Assembly (NCBI RefSeq): GCF_030503595.1
Contig: NZ_CP129966.1
Coordinates: forward strand, 2,249,419 to 2,313,418
Reading direction: 5' to 3'
Length of the DNA: 64,000 bases
Origin: Corynebacterium sp. P4-C1
Lineage (GTDB): Bacteria > Actinomycetota > Actinomycetes > Mycobacteriales > Mycobacteriaceae
Shown: positions 28,559 through 38,168 of the stretch, piece after piece
Layout: every line of letters begins with the position of its first letter
Position numbering within the stretch: the stretch's first letter is position 1
Position numbers and translations under genes: made by a program
The notes under the pieces: generated by a model
Told to the model about the DNA's origin: nothing
Seen by the model: the letters and a program-made list of their open reading frames with translations, nothing else
Database searches by the model: none

Positions 28559-30460
28559 ATGGCTAGGGGCAGAATTCCGGATAGTGATATCGAGGCTATT
28601 CGCGAGCGCGCCAACATCGCCGACATTGTGGGGGAGTACGTCCAGCTCAAACCCGCCGGGCACGACTCGCTGAAGGGGCTGTCCCCGTTCAAGGACGAGA
28701 AGACGCCGTCCTTCCACGTGCGCCCCGCGCGCGGCTATTACCACTGCTTTTCCACGGGAAAAGGCGGCGACGTCTTCTCCTTCATGATGGAGATGGAGCA
28801 GCTCAGCTTCCCCGAGGCCGTCGAAGCGGTGGCCGAGGAGATCGGCTACCACATTAATTACCAGGGCGGATCCACGGGCGCGCGCGACGTCAAACCCGGT
28901 ACCCGCGCGCGACTGCTCGCCGCGAATAAGGCCGCGCACGAGTTTTACCGCGACAAGCTCGAGCAGCCGGAAGCCGAAGTGGGGCGTCGTTTTCTGCTCG
29001 ACCGCGGCTTCGATAAGGAGATCATCCACCACTTCGAATGCGGGTACGCGCCCGACGGGTGGGACACAATGACAAAGCACTTGCTCCGCAAGGGCTTCGA
29101 TGTCCAGGAGCTTATCGATGCCGGTTTGTCCACGATGGGGCGCCGCGGGCCCATCGACAAGTTCCGTCGCCGTCTCCTGTGGCCCATCAAGGACGTGGCC
29201 GGCAACGTCATCGGTTTCGGTGCCCGCAAGCTTTTCGATGACGACACCATGGGCAAGTACATGAACACCTCGGACACGATGCTGTACCACAAGTCAAAGG
29301 TGCTGTTCGGCCTGGATCTGGCCAAGAAGAATATCGCCCAGGGCCACCAGTGCGTCGTGGTGGAGGGTTACACGGACGTGATGGCCATGCACGCCGCCGG
29401 TGTGACCACCGCGGTGGCATCGTGCGGCACCGCCTTCGGCAAGGACCACATGAGCATCATCCGCCGCCTGATGCTGGACGACAATTACTTCCGCGGCGAG
29501 TTGATCTACACCTTCGACGGCGACGAGGCTGGGCAGAAAGCCGCCATGCGTGCTTTCGAGGGCGACCAGCAGTTCACCGGCCAGTCCTTTGTTTCCGTCG
29601 CTCCCGACGGCATGGACCCCTGCGACCTGCGTATGGCCAAGGGCGATTCCGCCGTGCGCGACCTTGTGGCCTCCCGGGTTCCCATGTTCGAGTTCGTCAT
29701 CGAATCTCTGCTCCAGGATTACTCCCTGGACACCCCCGAGGGCCGCCTGCAGGCTTTGCGCCGCACCGTTCCCGTCGTCGCCCAGATCCGCGACACCCCG
29801 CTGCAGACCGAGTACGCCCGCCAGCTCGCCGGTTGGGTCGGCTGGCCTGATCCGAGCGAGGTGATCCGGCAGGTCCGTAAGGAGGCCAAGAACCCCAAGC
29901 TGGTCAAACGGACCGTCTGGGAGGGCACTTCCACCACGGCGAACCAGCCCGCTCCTAACCAGCCCGCCTTCGAGCTGCCCAACCCCGACGACCCGATGCT
30001 GTGGGCCCAGCGGGAGGCGCTCAAGGTGGCCCTTCAATATCCGGAGGCTGCCGGCAGCTACTTCGACGGCATCAACCCCGACGCGTTCACCCACCCCGCC
30101 TACCGCGCTGTCCGCGACGCCATGGGCAGAGCTGGCGGCACGTCGAATTCCGCCGCAATCGGGGCCGGCACCTGGATCTCCCACGTCGCCGACGAGATGC
30201 TCGATCCCACCGGCCGCACTTTCGTGTCCGAGCTCGCCGTCGAGGAGATCCTCGCCGAGGACCCCGCCTCCTACGCTGACTCTGTCCTTTCCCGCCTGCA
30301 GGAAGTCCGCGTGGGCAACCAGATCGCCCAGCTGAAGTCTCAGCTGCAGCGTATGCGCCCCAGCGACGACGAGATGGCCTACAACGCTTTGTTCTCCGAC
30401 CTGGTCGCTCTCGAGCAGGCGCGGCGGGAGCTCAATGACCGGGCGTTCAGGGGCAACTGA
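28559..30460 (+). CDS. dnaG: DNA primase
   Basis: A 633-residue primase that makes RNA primers for replication. The TOPRIM core is intact (VVEGYTDVMAMHAAG and later FDGDEAGQ), and a C-terminal helicase-binding domain is present. The N-terminal CHC2 zinc domain has lost three of four ligands: Ser42, Lys45, Cys63, Thr66 in place of Cys/His/Cys/Cys (segments LSPFKDEK and HCFSTG). ATG 28559 (MARGRIP) is chosen over ATG 28550. It is divergent from the ribonuclease gene with about 40 bp between starts. Confidence 0.94.
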   Translation: MARGRIPDSDIEAIRERANIADIVGEYVQLKPAGHDSLKGLSPFKDEKTPSFHVRPARGYYHCFSTGKGGDVFSFMMEMEQLSFPEAVEAVAEEIGYHINYQGGSTGARDVKPGTRARLLAANKAAHEFYRDKLEQPEAEVGRRFLLDRGFDKEIIHHFECGYAPDGWDTMTKHLLRKGFDVQELIDAGLSTMGRRGPIDKFRRRLLWPIKDVAGNVIGFGARKLFDDDTMGKYMNTSDTMLYHKSKVLFGLDLAKKNIAQGHQCVVVEGYTDVMAMHAAGVTTAVASCGTAFGKDHMSIIRRLMLDDNYFRGELIYTFDGDEAGQKAAMRAFEGDQQFTGQSFVSVAPDGMDPCDLRMAKGDSAVRDLVASRVPMFEFVIESLLQDYSLDTPEGRLQALRRTVPVVAQIRDTPLQTEYARQLAGWVGWPDPSEVIRQVRKEAKNPKLVKRTVWEGTSTTANQPAPNQPAFELPNPDDPMLWAQREALKVALQYPEAAGSYFDGINPDAFTHPAYRAVRDAMGRAGGTSNSAAIGAGTWISHVADEMLDPTGRTFVSELAVEEILAEDPASYADSVLSRLQEVRVGNQIAQLKSQLQRMRPSDDEMAYNALFSDLVALEQARRELNDRAFRGN

Positions 30461-30480
30461 GAGACACTAGTATCTAGCCC

Positions 30481-31095
30481 ATGACCATCCTCGTCCTGGA
30501 CTCCCGCTGGCCCGACATGATCCCGCTGGCCGCCGCCACGAGCCTCGAAGGCCCCGTCGTCTACACCGACGAGGTGCCGGTCTCCGTCCGCTGGAACCTC
30601 GGGGATATCAGCACGACGGAGTCTGCGACGGGGACGCTGGTCACGACCGATCCTGATGACGTGGAGGTGCGCACACGCATCGCGGCGGGGGAGAAGGTCA
30701 TTGAGGCTCCGTCGCTAAGCGACCCGCTCCACCAAGCCCAGCAGGTCATGCGCACTGCCCGTACCCGCGGTGAGTGGGAGATGGCGCAGACGCACGAGAC
30801 GCTCATTGAGTACCTCGAGCAGGAAACGCATGAGTTTATCGACGCCATCCGCAACCACCACCCCGACACCGCCCTCAAGAAAGAGCTCTCCGACCTCCTT
30901 CTCCAGGTCCTCTTCCACGCTGAGATCGCGTCCCGCCGCGGCGCCTTCACTTTCCCGGATGTCGCCCAAGCCTTCGTGGACAAGATGCGCAACCGCGCCC
31001 CCTACTTCTTCGACGGCTCCACCGGCACCGTCCCGGTCGACGAACAGGACCGCCTGTGGGCGGAGGGGAAGCGGCGGGAAAAGAAAAATTCGTAG
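30481..31095 (+). CDS. mazG: MazG-like nucleotide pyrophosphohydrolase
   Basis: A 204-residue protein. The C-terminal half is a MazG domain that hydrolyses NTPs to NMPs and PPi: QTHETLIEYLEQETHEFIDAI, then ELSDLLLQVLFHAEIA with the EExxE/ExxD metal ligands. The N-terminal 85 residues are unlike the E. coli MazG repeat and match the longer actinobacterial form. ATG 30481 lies 20 bp after dnaG. Confidence 0.88.
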   Translation: MTILVLDSRWPDMIPLAAATSLEGPVVYTDEVPVSVRWNLGDISTTESATGTLVTTDPDDVEVRTRIAAGEKVIEAPSLSDPLHQAQQVMRTARTRGEWEMAQTHETLIEYLEQETHEFIDAIRNHHPDTALKKELSDLLLQVLFHAEIASRRGAFTFPDVAQAFVDKMRNRAPYFFDGSTGTVPVDEQDRLWAEGKRREKKNS

Positions 31096-31122
31096 TAGAG
31101 GGGCCTGTTCGACCTCTCGGTC

Positions 31123-31371
31123 GTGGAAGGGGCTTGGCAGGAGCCGCTGACGGTCATGGTTAAGTTTGGGATACGCCTTGAAGTTATCGAGCCCGCTCCG
31201 GTAATCAGGAAATCTAAAAAAGTGCGGTTTTTCAGGGATCGTTCACGACTTGTACCTGATGGTCCGCGGCAAACTCTGAACCAGGTCATAACCAAAGTGC
31301 TTGAAGGGATGGATCCAATCAACGGTGAGGTAGGCCCGAGTAAGGATGGAAATCCGTGCTTCACCGCTTAG
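31123..31371 (+). CDS. Hypothetical short ORF, possible gene remnant
   Basis: An 82-codon frame (GTG 31123) between mazG and the minus-strand secreted protein. It has strand-helix-like composition (KSKKVRFFRDRSRLVPDGPRQTL) but no clear ribosome-binding site and no family that I recognise. A stop lies just upstream of it in frame. It may be the tail of a lost gene rather than a gene. The 31096-31467 interval otherwise shows nothing I can name. Confidence 0.3.
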   Translation: MEGAWQEPLTVMVKFGIRLEVIEPAPVIRKSKKVRFFRDRSRLVPDGPRQTLNQVITKVLEGMDPINGEVGPSKDGNPCFTA

Positions 31372-31467
31372 GGGGCGGGGCCCTCTCTTTACTGCCTCCG
31401 ATTCTTCGAATGATGGGATGAAGTTGGCCCAATTGCGGGTCAGCGCCTACGCCGTTTAGCAAGCGCC

Positions 31468-31908
31468 TTAGAAGCGGCTCACGTTCGGCGCGATAGCCGG
31501 CAGCACGTTGCGCAGCTCGGGCAGGCCGGCCTGGGAGGAGAGCTCCGAGGCGAAGTCGATGGCCTGGGACTGCGGGGTGACGGGGTCGGGCTTGACCACG
31601 CCGCACTGGAGGGCGCGGTTGCCAATGGCGTTGACGGTGGGGGCGCCGAGGAGGGCGAAGGCCGGGTCGGTGCCGATCTTGCTGTTGAGGGTGGCGGTCA
31701 GCTGGGAGCGGGTGGTGTCCTGGCCGACGAGCTTGGCGCCGCGCAGTAGGGTGCCCACGCTGTTGCAGTCGAGGTTGGCGATGTTGCCGTTGAGGGCGCT
31801 GACGAGGGCGAGGGTGTTGTTCTGTGCGTCGGCTTGGTTGGAGGAGATGACGCCGGTGGTGGCGACGGCGGCCAGTGCGGTGGCGATGGCAGCGGTGCGG
31901 AAACGCAT
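31468..31908 (-). CDS. Secreted two-cysteine protein, PorB/PorC-like
   Basis: A 146-residue protein with a signal peptide (residues 1 to about 30, MRFRTAAIATALAAVATTG, cleavage after QADA). The mature part is all helical with exactly two cysteines (LDCNS and LQCGVVK), which could form a disulphide. The start ATG 31908 has GAAAGGA nine bases upstream. It shares its layout and the C...T.R..L...N...PA...IGNRA..CG.VK pattern with the protein at 33419-33988. The location with a transglycosylase and eno is where C. glutamicum keeps its PorB/PorC anion channels, hence the call. Confidence 0.7.
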   Translation of the reverse strand: MRFRTAAIATALAAVATTGVISSNQADAQNNTLALVSALNGNIANLDCNSVGTLLRGAKLVGQDTTRSQLTATLNSKIGTDPAFALLGAPTVNAIGNRALQCGVVKPDPVTPQSQAIDFASELSSQAGLPELRNVLPAIAPNVSRF

Positions 31909-32067
31909 GGTGGGGGAGTCCTTTCGGGCTGTTTGCATGGGGATGCGCGAATCTGGTTTTCCAGACGAACGTTGATACTACAGTGACTGTAGTGAAAGTT
32001 GTGGCTTAAAGGCGAATTTCCGTGGGGAAGAATGGGTCCGCGGGGGCGGGCGGTAAAGTGAGCGATC

Positions 32068-32886
32068 GTGAACCCGTCTCGTAGAAACCCAGGGCGCCCG
32101 CGCAACGCCGCGGGCTGCGGGTGCGGGGGAGCGCTGATCATCGTGATGGCGATCGTGCTAATCATTTCGCTGCTGATGTGGCTATTCAGCATTCTCGACG
32201 CGCCGCTCAGCACGAAGAAGCGGGCACCCGTTCCGGCGGATGTGCCCCCGGCAGCGGCGGTGAGCCCGCCAGACATTGACGTGCATGGGCCCGGGCGCAC
32301 CGCGGATCAGCTCGCGAACTGGGCGGCACCGATCGCGGAAAGCATCGATATCTCACCGCAGGCGGTGCGGGCTTACGGCAACGCGGAACTCATCGCGCGG
32401 GAAGCGTGGCCCGGGTGCAACCTGCACTGGAACACGCTCGCGGGGCTCGGCTGGGTGGAAACGCGCCACGGCACCTACACCGGCAAGATCGCGTCGGGCG
32501 CTCGGCTTGACGACGCTGGCCGCCCCACTCCACCCATCATCGGTCCGGCGCTGGATGGCGATGGTTTCGCGCATGTCCCCGACACTGACGGTGGTGAGCA
32601 CGACAACGACGCCGAGTACGACCGGGCTGTCGGGCCGATGCAGTTCATTCCCGAGTCCTGGGCGCGCTACGGCCGGGACGCGGACGGCGACGGTTACGCC
32701 GACCCCCAGCAGATTGACGACGCGGCGCTCGGAGCGGCGAATCTGCTGTGTGCCGGGGGCCGCGACCTGGATACGCCGGAGGACTGGCAGGAGGCGATTC
32801 TCGGGTACAACCAGTCGAACGATTACGTGATCAGGGTGCGTGACGCGGCGGCAAACTACGCGCTTGGCCAGCCGGCGCATAGGTAG
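32068..32886 (+). CDS. Lytic murein transglycosylase (MltB-like)
   Basis: A 272-residue envelope protein. After a short basic N-terminus there is one membrane helix at about residues 20-44 (IIVMAIVLIISLLMWLF), then a SLT/MltB-like domain. Catalytic Glu lies in GLGWVETRHG (about residue 132), followed by AVGPMQFIPESWARYG and the DGDGYADPQQIDDAA segment typical of this family. GTG start at 32068. It lies between the two PorB/PorC-like genes and would cleave peptidoglycan outside the membrane. Confidence 0.88.
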   Translation: MNPSRRNPGRPRNAAGCGCGGALIIVMAIVLIISLLMWLFSILDAPLSTKKRAPVPADVPPAAAVSPPDIDVHGPGRTADQLANWAAPIAESIDISPQAVRAYGNAELIAREAWPGCNLHWNTLAGLGWVETRHGTYTGKIASGARLDDAGRPTPPIIGPALDGDGFAHVPDTDGGEHDNDAEYDRAVGPMQFIPESWARYGRDADGDGYADPQQIDDAALGAANLLCAGGRDLDTPEDWQEAILGYNQSNDYVIRVRDAAANYALGQPAHR

Positions 32887-33145
32887 AAAAGGCTTGGCTC
32901 GGGGCTAGGTTTGGAGCTGGGTGGGTGAGCCTGGCCTGAGGATTTGGGGACGGTTGCCGGGGCTCAATCGTCGGGAGAATCTGAGTGCCTCTTCGGTCCG
33001 TGCATTCAAAAAGAACTTGAAGCGATTCTTCGCGAAGCCGAGAAACGAGGCTGGATAAGTCTGTCCACGTTTCGTCTTCGAACCCTAACTATTCTCGCGA
33101 ACTTGTGAAGCAGTTGAAGAGGGTGACCTGCTGGGAGGAGAGGTC

Positions 33146-33346
33146 ATGACAAGCATCATCTCTATCGAACAACGTTGCCAGCGGCCGAAGTGCAGCAACG
33201 AGAGTTTTGATGACTTCTTGGACTGTGGTTTAGACAAGTTTTACGAAATCGGAGTCGAAGCTGACTACTTGGCTGACCTGGATACTCTTCGGGTTGAGTG
33301 GATGATCTCTGTCGACGAGGAGGGGTCTGGGGTGCCCGCTTTATAA
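33146..33346 (+). CDS. Small hypothetical protein (66 aa)
   Basis: ATG 33146 has a strong GGAGGAGAGG site just upstream. The product is acidic with three cysteines (ECQR-like CQRPKC and DCGLDK). No family is recognised. In the 260 bp before it there is a decayed coding-like stretch (32930-33108) that reads QKELEAILREAEKRGW and ends in a stop, so both may be pieces of one lost gene or an imported remnant. Confidence 0.4.
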   Translation: MTSIISIEQRCQRPKCSNESFDDFLDCGLDKFYEIGVEADYLADLDTLRVEWMISVDEEGSGVPAL

Positions 33347-33366
33347 GTTATTCCTGGCCGCGTGAA

Positions 33367-33398
33367 AAGGCCTTCTCCTGGGAGGGGAGAGAGGCCTT
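33367..33398 (-). terminator. Intrinsic terminator of the PorB-like gene
   Basis: On the minus strand an imperfect stem (AAGGCCT with AGGCCTT plus a further TCTCC/GGAGA part, one bulge) closes over a short loop and is followed by TTTTC. It lies 20 bp downstream of the stop of the secreted protein at 33419. Confidence 0.75.
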
Positions 33399-33418
33399 CA
33401 TTTCAAGAGATTTTCTGC

Positions 33419-33988
33419 TTAGATGCTGGAGCCAGCCGGCAGGTTCGCGTTGACCTGCGCGCGGTATGCGTTGATCTGGTTCTTGAGCTGTGCCTGGGCG
33501 GCAGAGGACATTTGGGCCGGGTTGCCGATGGCCTGGTTGACCTGGTTGACGATCTGGTTGACCGGGTTGGCCGGAAGTGCCGGTCCCGGTGCCGACGGGC
33601 GTGCCGGGGCGGGAACGCCCGGGAGGCGGTTGGACGGGGCCGGCGCGTTGTTTCCGCCGTTGCCGGTCTTGACCAGGCCGCACGCGACGGCGCGGTCCGC
33701 GACCTTGTTGATGGTGCCGCCAGCGGCGGCGCGCAGGGCCGGCTTGGATGCGAGCTCGGCGTTGGCCATGTTCACCAAGTCGGTGCGGGTGGTGTTGGCG
33801 TTCACGCGGCCGGTCTTGTCCAGCTGCTTCTTCAGGTCGGGGCAGGAGATGGTGTCGGCCTGCGCGGCGACTTTCATGAGGTTCTTAAAGTTGGCGGTCT
33901 GGGACTGTGCCGGCGCGGCAGCGAAGAGTCCGGCGGAAACGACGAGGGCGGCGGCAGCGGCCGCGGTTTTGGCGGGGGTGAAACGCAT
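33419..33988 (-). CDS. Secreted two-cysteine protein, PorB/PorC-like, Pro tail
   Basis: A 189-residue paralogue of the gene at 31468. A signal peptide (MRFTPAKTAAAAAALVVSAG, cleavage near AQSQ) precedes a helical domain with two cysteines (ISCPDLKKQL and ACGLVK). A Pro/Ala-rich linker (PAPARPSAPGPALPANP) and a 50-residue amphipathic Asn/Gln-rich helix (NQIVNQVNQAIGN) are extra compared with the other paralogue. ATG 33988 has a GAAGGA site. Channel function is inferred only from synteny with eno and from size. Confidence 0.7.
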   Translation of the reverse strand: MRFTPAKTAAAAAALVVSAGLFAAAPAQSQTANFKNLMKVAAQADTISCPDLKKQLDKTGRVNANTTRTDLVNMANAELASKPALRAAAGGTINKVADRAVACGLVKTGNGGNNAPAPSNRLPGVPAPARPSAPGPALPANPVNQIVNQVNQAIGNPAQMSSAAQAQLKNQINAYRAQVNANLPAGSSI

Positions 33989-34159
33989 AGTCGGTCCTTC
34001 CTTGGCGGGCGGGCTGGGGTCTTTGAACGCGCTAAGGCCTAGCAGAGTGAAACGCATGGGGCGGAAGTGTCGCATAGTGCATATGTGTCTTTGCTGAGGT
34101 GTTAGCCCCGACTGGCGCCGAAGGCTCTGACCGGCAGGCCGATTTTCTGGAACAATTGA

Positions 34160-35473
<1,314 letters not shown>

Positions 35474-35532
35474 CGGCACGTAGCGCGCCTTCCGCCCGCG
35501 GGTAGCGGGGCCACGTAGACTACACAGTCACT

Positions 35533-36114
35533 ATGGCCACTTCTTCCGCACGAGGCGCTCTCCGAAGCGACACCAGCCCCCAGCACACCGGCATGCCCGG
35601 ACGTGCTGGGGGCTCACGTCGTCGTCCGACGACGGTGCCCGTGGCCAGCCGCGACGCCGAGCGGGCCGCGAGGAAGCAGAAGCGCTCGCGCACAGACATG
35701 CTCAAAGGCGACATTGTCGGTGTCGCCGTCTTGATCACGGTCGTACTCGTCGTTCTCGTCGCGATCGCAGTTCCGCTGCGCAACTATTACACGGGTAAGG
35801 CCGAGATCGCGCGTCTCAACGAGTCGATCGCGGCGAAGCAAGAGGAAAAGGCCCAGCTTCAGGAGGATCTGGAGCGCTACAGCGACCCCGAGTACGCAAA
35901 GCAGGAGGCCCGTCGCCGGCTCAGCATGGTGGAGCCGGGGGAGACCGCGTGGCGCATCATCGACCCGCGCATGGAGGGTTCGACGATCACGAGCGAGCAC
36001 GCGGAGGACCCTAACGCGGGTGCGCCGTGGAACGAGATCCTCTGGAATTCCTTGCGCGAGGTTCCCAAGGAAGAAGAGGCAGCTCCGCCCGAGGAGATCC
36101 CCGAACAGCAGTAG
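35533..36114 (+). CDS. divIC: Septum formation initiator FtsB/DivIC
   Basis: A 193-residue divisome protein. A basic disordered N-terminus of about 60 residues is followed by one membrane helix at about 62-82 (VGVAVLITVVLVVLVAIAV) and an extracytoplasmic coiled coil (about 90-125, INESIAAKQEEKAQLQEDLERY-like), then the conserved DPEYAKQEARRRL and PGE motif, and an acidic tail. Gene order directly after eno is diagnostic in actinobacteria. Confidence 0.92.
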   Translation: MATSSARGALRSDTSPQHTGMPGRAGGSRRRPTTVPVASRDAERAARKQKRSRTDMLKGDIVGVAVLITVVLVVLVAIAVPLRNYYTGKAEIARLNESIAAKQEEKAQLQEDLERYSDPEYAKQEARRRLSMVEPGETAWRIIDPRMEGSTITSEHAEDPNAGAPWNEILWNSLREVPKEEEAAPPEEIPEQQ

Positions 36115-36130
36115 CCTGTCGTGTGCGACA

Positions 36131-36688
36131 ATGAGCGTCATGCAGAAACCCACTGAGGAAGAGCTCGCCACCGTCGCTCGGCAACTCGGCCGCATTCCGC
36201 GCGGCGTGCTCGAGATCGCGTACACGACGCCAGACAAGCAACCGGCGGTAGTCACGACTGCACCCAAGCTTGACGACGGCACCCCGTTCCCCACCCTCTA
36301 CTATCTCACCGATCCACGCCTCACCGCGGAAGCGTCCCGCCTCGAGGTCGCCCAGGTGATGAAGTGGATGGAAGCCCGGTTGGGCTCGGACACGAAGCTG
36401 AAGGCAGACTATGAGGTCGCGCACCGCCATTACCTGGACAAGCGCAATTCGATCGAGGACCTTGGCACTGATTTCTCTGGTGGCGGCATGCCGGATCGTG
36501 TGAAGTGCCTTCACGTCCTGATCGCGTACGCTCTCGCCGAGGGGCCGGGCCGCGTGCGCCTCGGCACGGAGGCGGTCGCTCTCGCCGCCGAGCACGGTAA
36601 TCTGCGCGGGACGGCTATTCCCGCTGACTGGCCGGCACTCGCGGATCTCGGCATTTCACTCGAGGAAGCAGGGGAGGGGCTGGCATGA
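36131..36688 (+). CDS. DUF501 family protein
   Basis: A 185-residue cytoplasmic protein of the actinobacterial DUF501 family, whose function is unknown. Start ATG 36131 (MSVMQKPTEEE) or the ATG at 36140; no strong ribosome-binding site decides. Conserved features are GRIPRGVLEIA, FPTLYYLTDP, HYLDKRNSIEDL and PDRVKCLHVLIAYALAEG. It overlaps ppx by four bases, so it belongs to the eno-divIC-ppx operon. Confidence 0.9.
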   Translation: MSVMQKPTEEELATVARQLGRIPRGVLEIAYTTPDKQPAVVTTAPKLDDGTPFPTLYYLTDPRLTAEASRLEVAQVMKWMEARLGSDTKLKADYEVAHRHYLDKRNSIEDLGTDFSGGGMPDRVKCLHVLIAYALAEGPGRVRLGTEAVALAAEHGNLRGTAIPADWPALADLGISLEEAGEGLA

Positions 36689-37623
36689 CCCGCGTAGCAG
36701 CCGTTGACTGCGGCACCAACTCCATCCGCCTGCTCATCCACGACTCGGAAGCCGGCGAAATTTGCCGCGAGATGACTATCGTGCGTCTCGGTGAAGGTGT
36801 CGATGCCACAGGCCGTTTCACCCCGGACGCTATCGCCCGCACCCGCGACGCCCTTGCCGCTTATGCCGAGCGCATGGAGGCCGAAGGCGTGGAGGCTGTC
36901 CGCATGGTCGCCACTTCCGCGACCCGTGATGCCGCGAACCGCGACGAATTCTTCGGCATGACCCGCGAACTGCTCGGCCGGATCCAGCCCGGCGCCAACG
37001 CCGAGGTCATTTCCGGCGAGGAGGAGGCCGCCCTGTCTTTCCGCGGCGCCACCGCCGACCTTGCCGCCGACCGAGGCCCTTTCTGCGTCATCGACCTCGG
37101 CGGCGGCTCCACCGAAATCATGGTGGGCACCTCCGAGGAGATTCTCGGCGCTTACTCGACGCAGATGGGGTGCGTGCGGATCACCGAACGCTTCATGCGT
37201 ACTGATCCGCCCACCGAGGCCGAGACCGCCGCCGCTCGCGAGTACATCGATGGGCAGATCGCCGCGGCTCTCGAAGTCGTGCCGTTGGGTGAGGCTGATA
37301 CCTTCGTCGGCTGCGCGGGCACCTTCACCACTCTGAGCGCGATCGCGCAGGGGCTGGACTCCTACGACCCCGAGGCCATCCACTGCTCCGAGATCACATT
37401 CGGCGAGATGCGGGATGTCACCGCGCAGCTGCGGTGCCAGACGGCTGCGCAGCGCCTCGAAGATCCCGTCATGCACGCGGGGCGTGCCGACGTCATCGGC
37501 TCCGGCTCCACCGTCGTCGAACAGCTAATGACTGCCATCACGCGTGAGACTGGCGGTGCCGCTGAGTCCTTCGTCATCAGTGAGAAAGACATTCTCGACG
37601 GAATCGTCGCGGGCTTGCTCTAG
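36685..37623 (+). CDS. ppx: Exopolyphosphatase Ppx/GppA family
   Basis: A 312-residue ASKHA-fold phosphatase that removes terminal phosphate from polyphosphate or pppGpp. Phosphate-binding loops DCGTNSIRLLI (N-terminus) and IDLGGGSTEIMVG (about residue 136), and the catalytic Glu region ISGEEEAALSF (about 110) are present. It is the short two-domain actinobacterial form, without the C-terminal HD domain. ATG start within the DUF501 end. Converges on the YtxH-like gene. Confidence 0.93.
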   Translation: MTRVAAVDCGTNSIRLLIHDSEAGEICREMTIVRLGEGVDATGRFTPDAIARTRDALAAYAERMEAEGVEAVRMVATSATRDAANRDEFFGMTRELLGRIQPGANAEVISGEEEAALSFRGATADLAADRGPFCVIDLGGGSTEIMVGTSEEILGAYSTQMGCVRITERFMRTDPPTEAETAAAREYIDGQIAAALEVVPLGEADTFVGCAGTFTTLSAIAQGLDSYDPEAIHCSEITFGEMRDVTAQLRCQTAAQRLEDPVMHAGRADVIGSGSTVVEQLMTAITRETGGAAESFVISEKDILDGIVAGLL

Positions 37624-37629
37624 CTCCGC

Positions 37630-37902
37630 CTAGTCCTCATCGGGCTCGTAAATCGTGTGCTCGAGTTCGCCGCCCTTCCCGCGGCTGCCCCGGCGGAGAT
37701 CCTTCACCTCGCGCATGCGCGGGTCCGGGTCGAGCTGGTTCGCGATCGTCTTGCGCGTCGAGCGGACAACCTGCCGCGTGAGCGGGGAGTTGACCACCTT
37801 CTGGGTCGTGTCCACGATCTGGTGGTAGCGCTTGCGCCCGGCTTTTGATCCCATGACATATCCGGCAGCGGCACCAATCGCCAGCTGGGTCAAACGTCCC
37901 AT
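37630..37902 (-). CDS. Small YtxH-like protein
   Basis: A 90-residue protein. The N-terminus LTQLAIGAAAGYVMGSKAGRKRYHQI matches the Gly/Ala-rich YtxH-type short membrane helix with its GxKAGRKRY motif; the rest is basic then acidic, with RGSRGKGGELEHTIYEPDED at the end. ATG 37902 with AGGAGG eight bases upstream decides the start. Function is unknown; some family members respond to stress. Confidence 0.8.
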   Translation of the reverse strand: MGRLTQLAIGAAAGYVMGSKAGRKRYHQIVDTTQKVVNSPLTRQVVRSTRKTIANQLDPDPRMREVKDLRRGSRGKGGELEHTIYEPDED

Positions 37903-38072
37903 GGTTTTCAGCCTCCTTATAGAGCTCCGAGCCAGTTCCATTTCACCTTAGCGAACTCGCGGCGTAGAAGTGACTCGGGTGGATTGCCGGGCACGGACAA
38001 CCCACAGTTATACTTTGACGACGCGCCTGAACCACCGTGCCCACGGATCCGTGGGCACGTCCGGCGCAGCGA

Positions 38073-38146
38073 GGGGCTATAGCTCAGTCGGTTAGAGCCG
38101 CGGACTCATAATCCGTTGGTCGCGGGTTCGAGCCCCGCTGGCCCCA
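38073..38146 (+). tRNA. tRNA-Met (CAT)
   Basis: A 74-base cloverleaf. The acceptor pairs GGGGCTA with TGGCCCC, discriminator A; the anticodon loop CTCATAA gives CAT; the T arm has GGTTCGAGC. CCA is not encoded. The absence of initiator features (first pair G-C) makes it the elongator Met, although a tRNA-Ile2 with modified C34 cannot be fully excluded. Confidence 0.93.
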
Positions 38147-38168
38147 CTATCTCGACGCGTCACCGTGA

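Noticed and set aside
31002..31364. 120-codon minus-strand ORF between mazG and the secreted protein
   Set aside because: No ribosome-binding site, overlaps the end of mazG, no recognisable composition.
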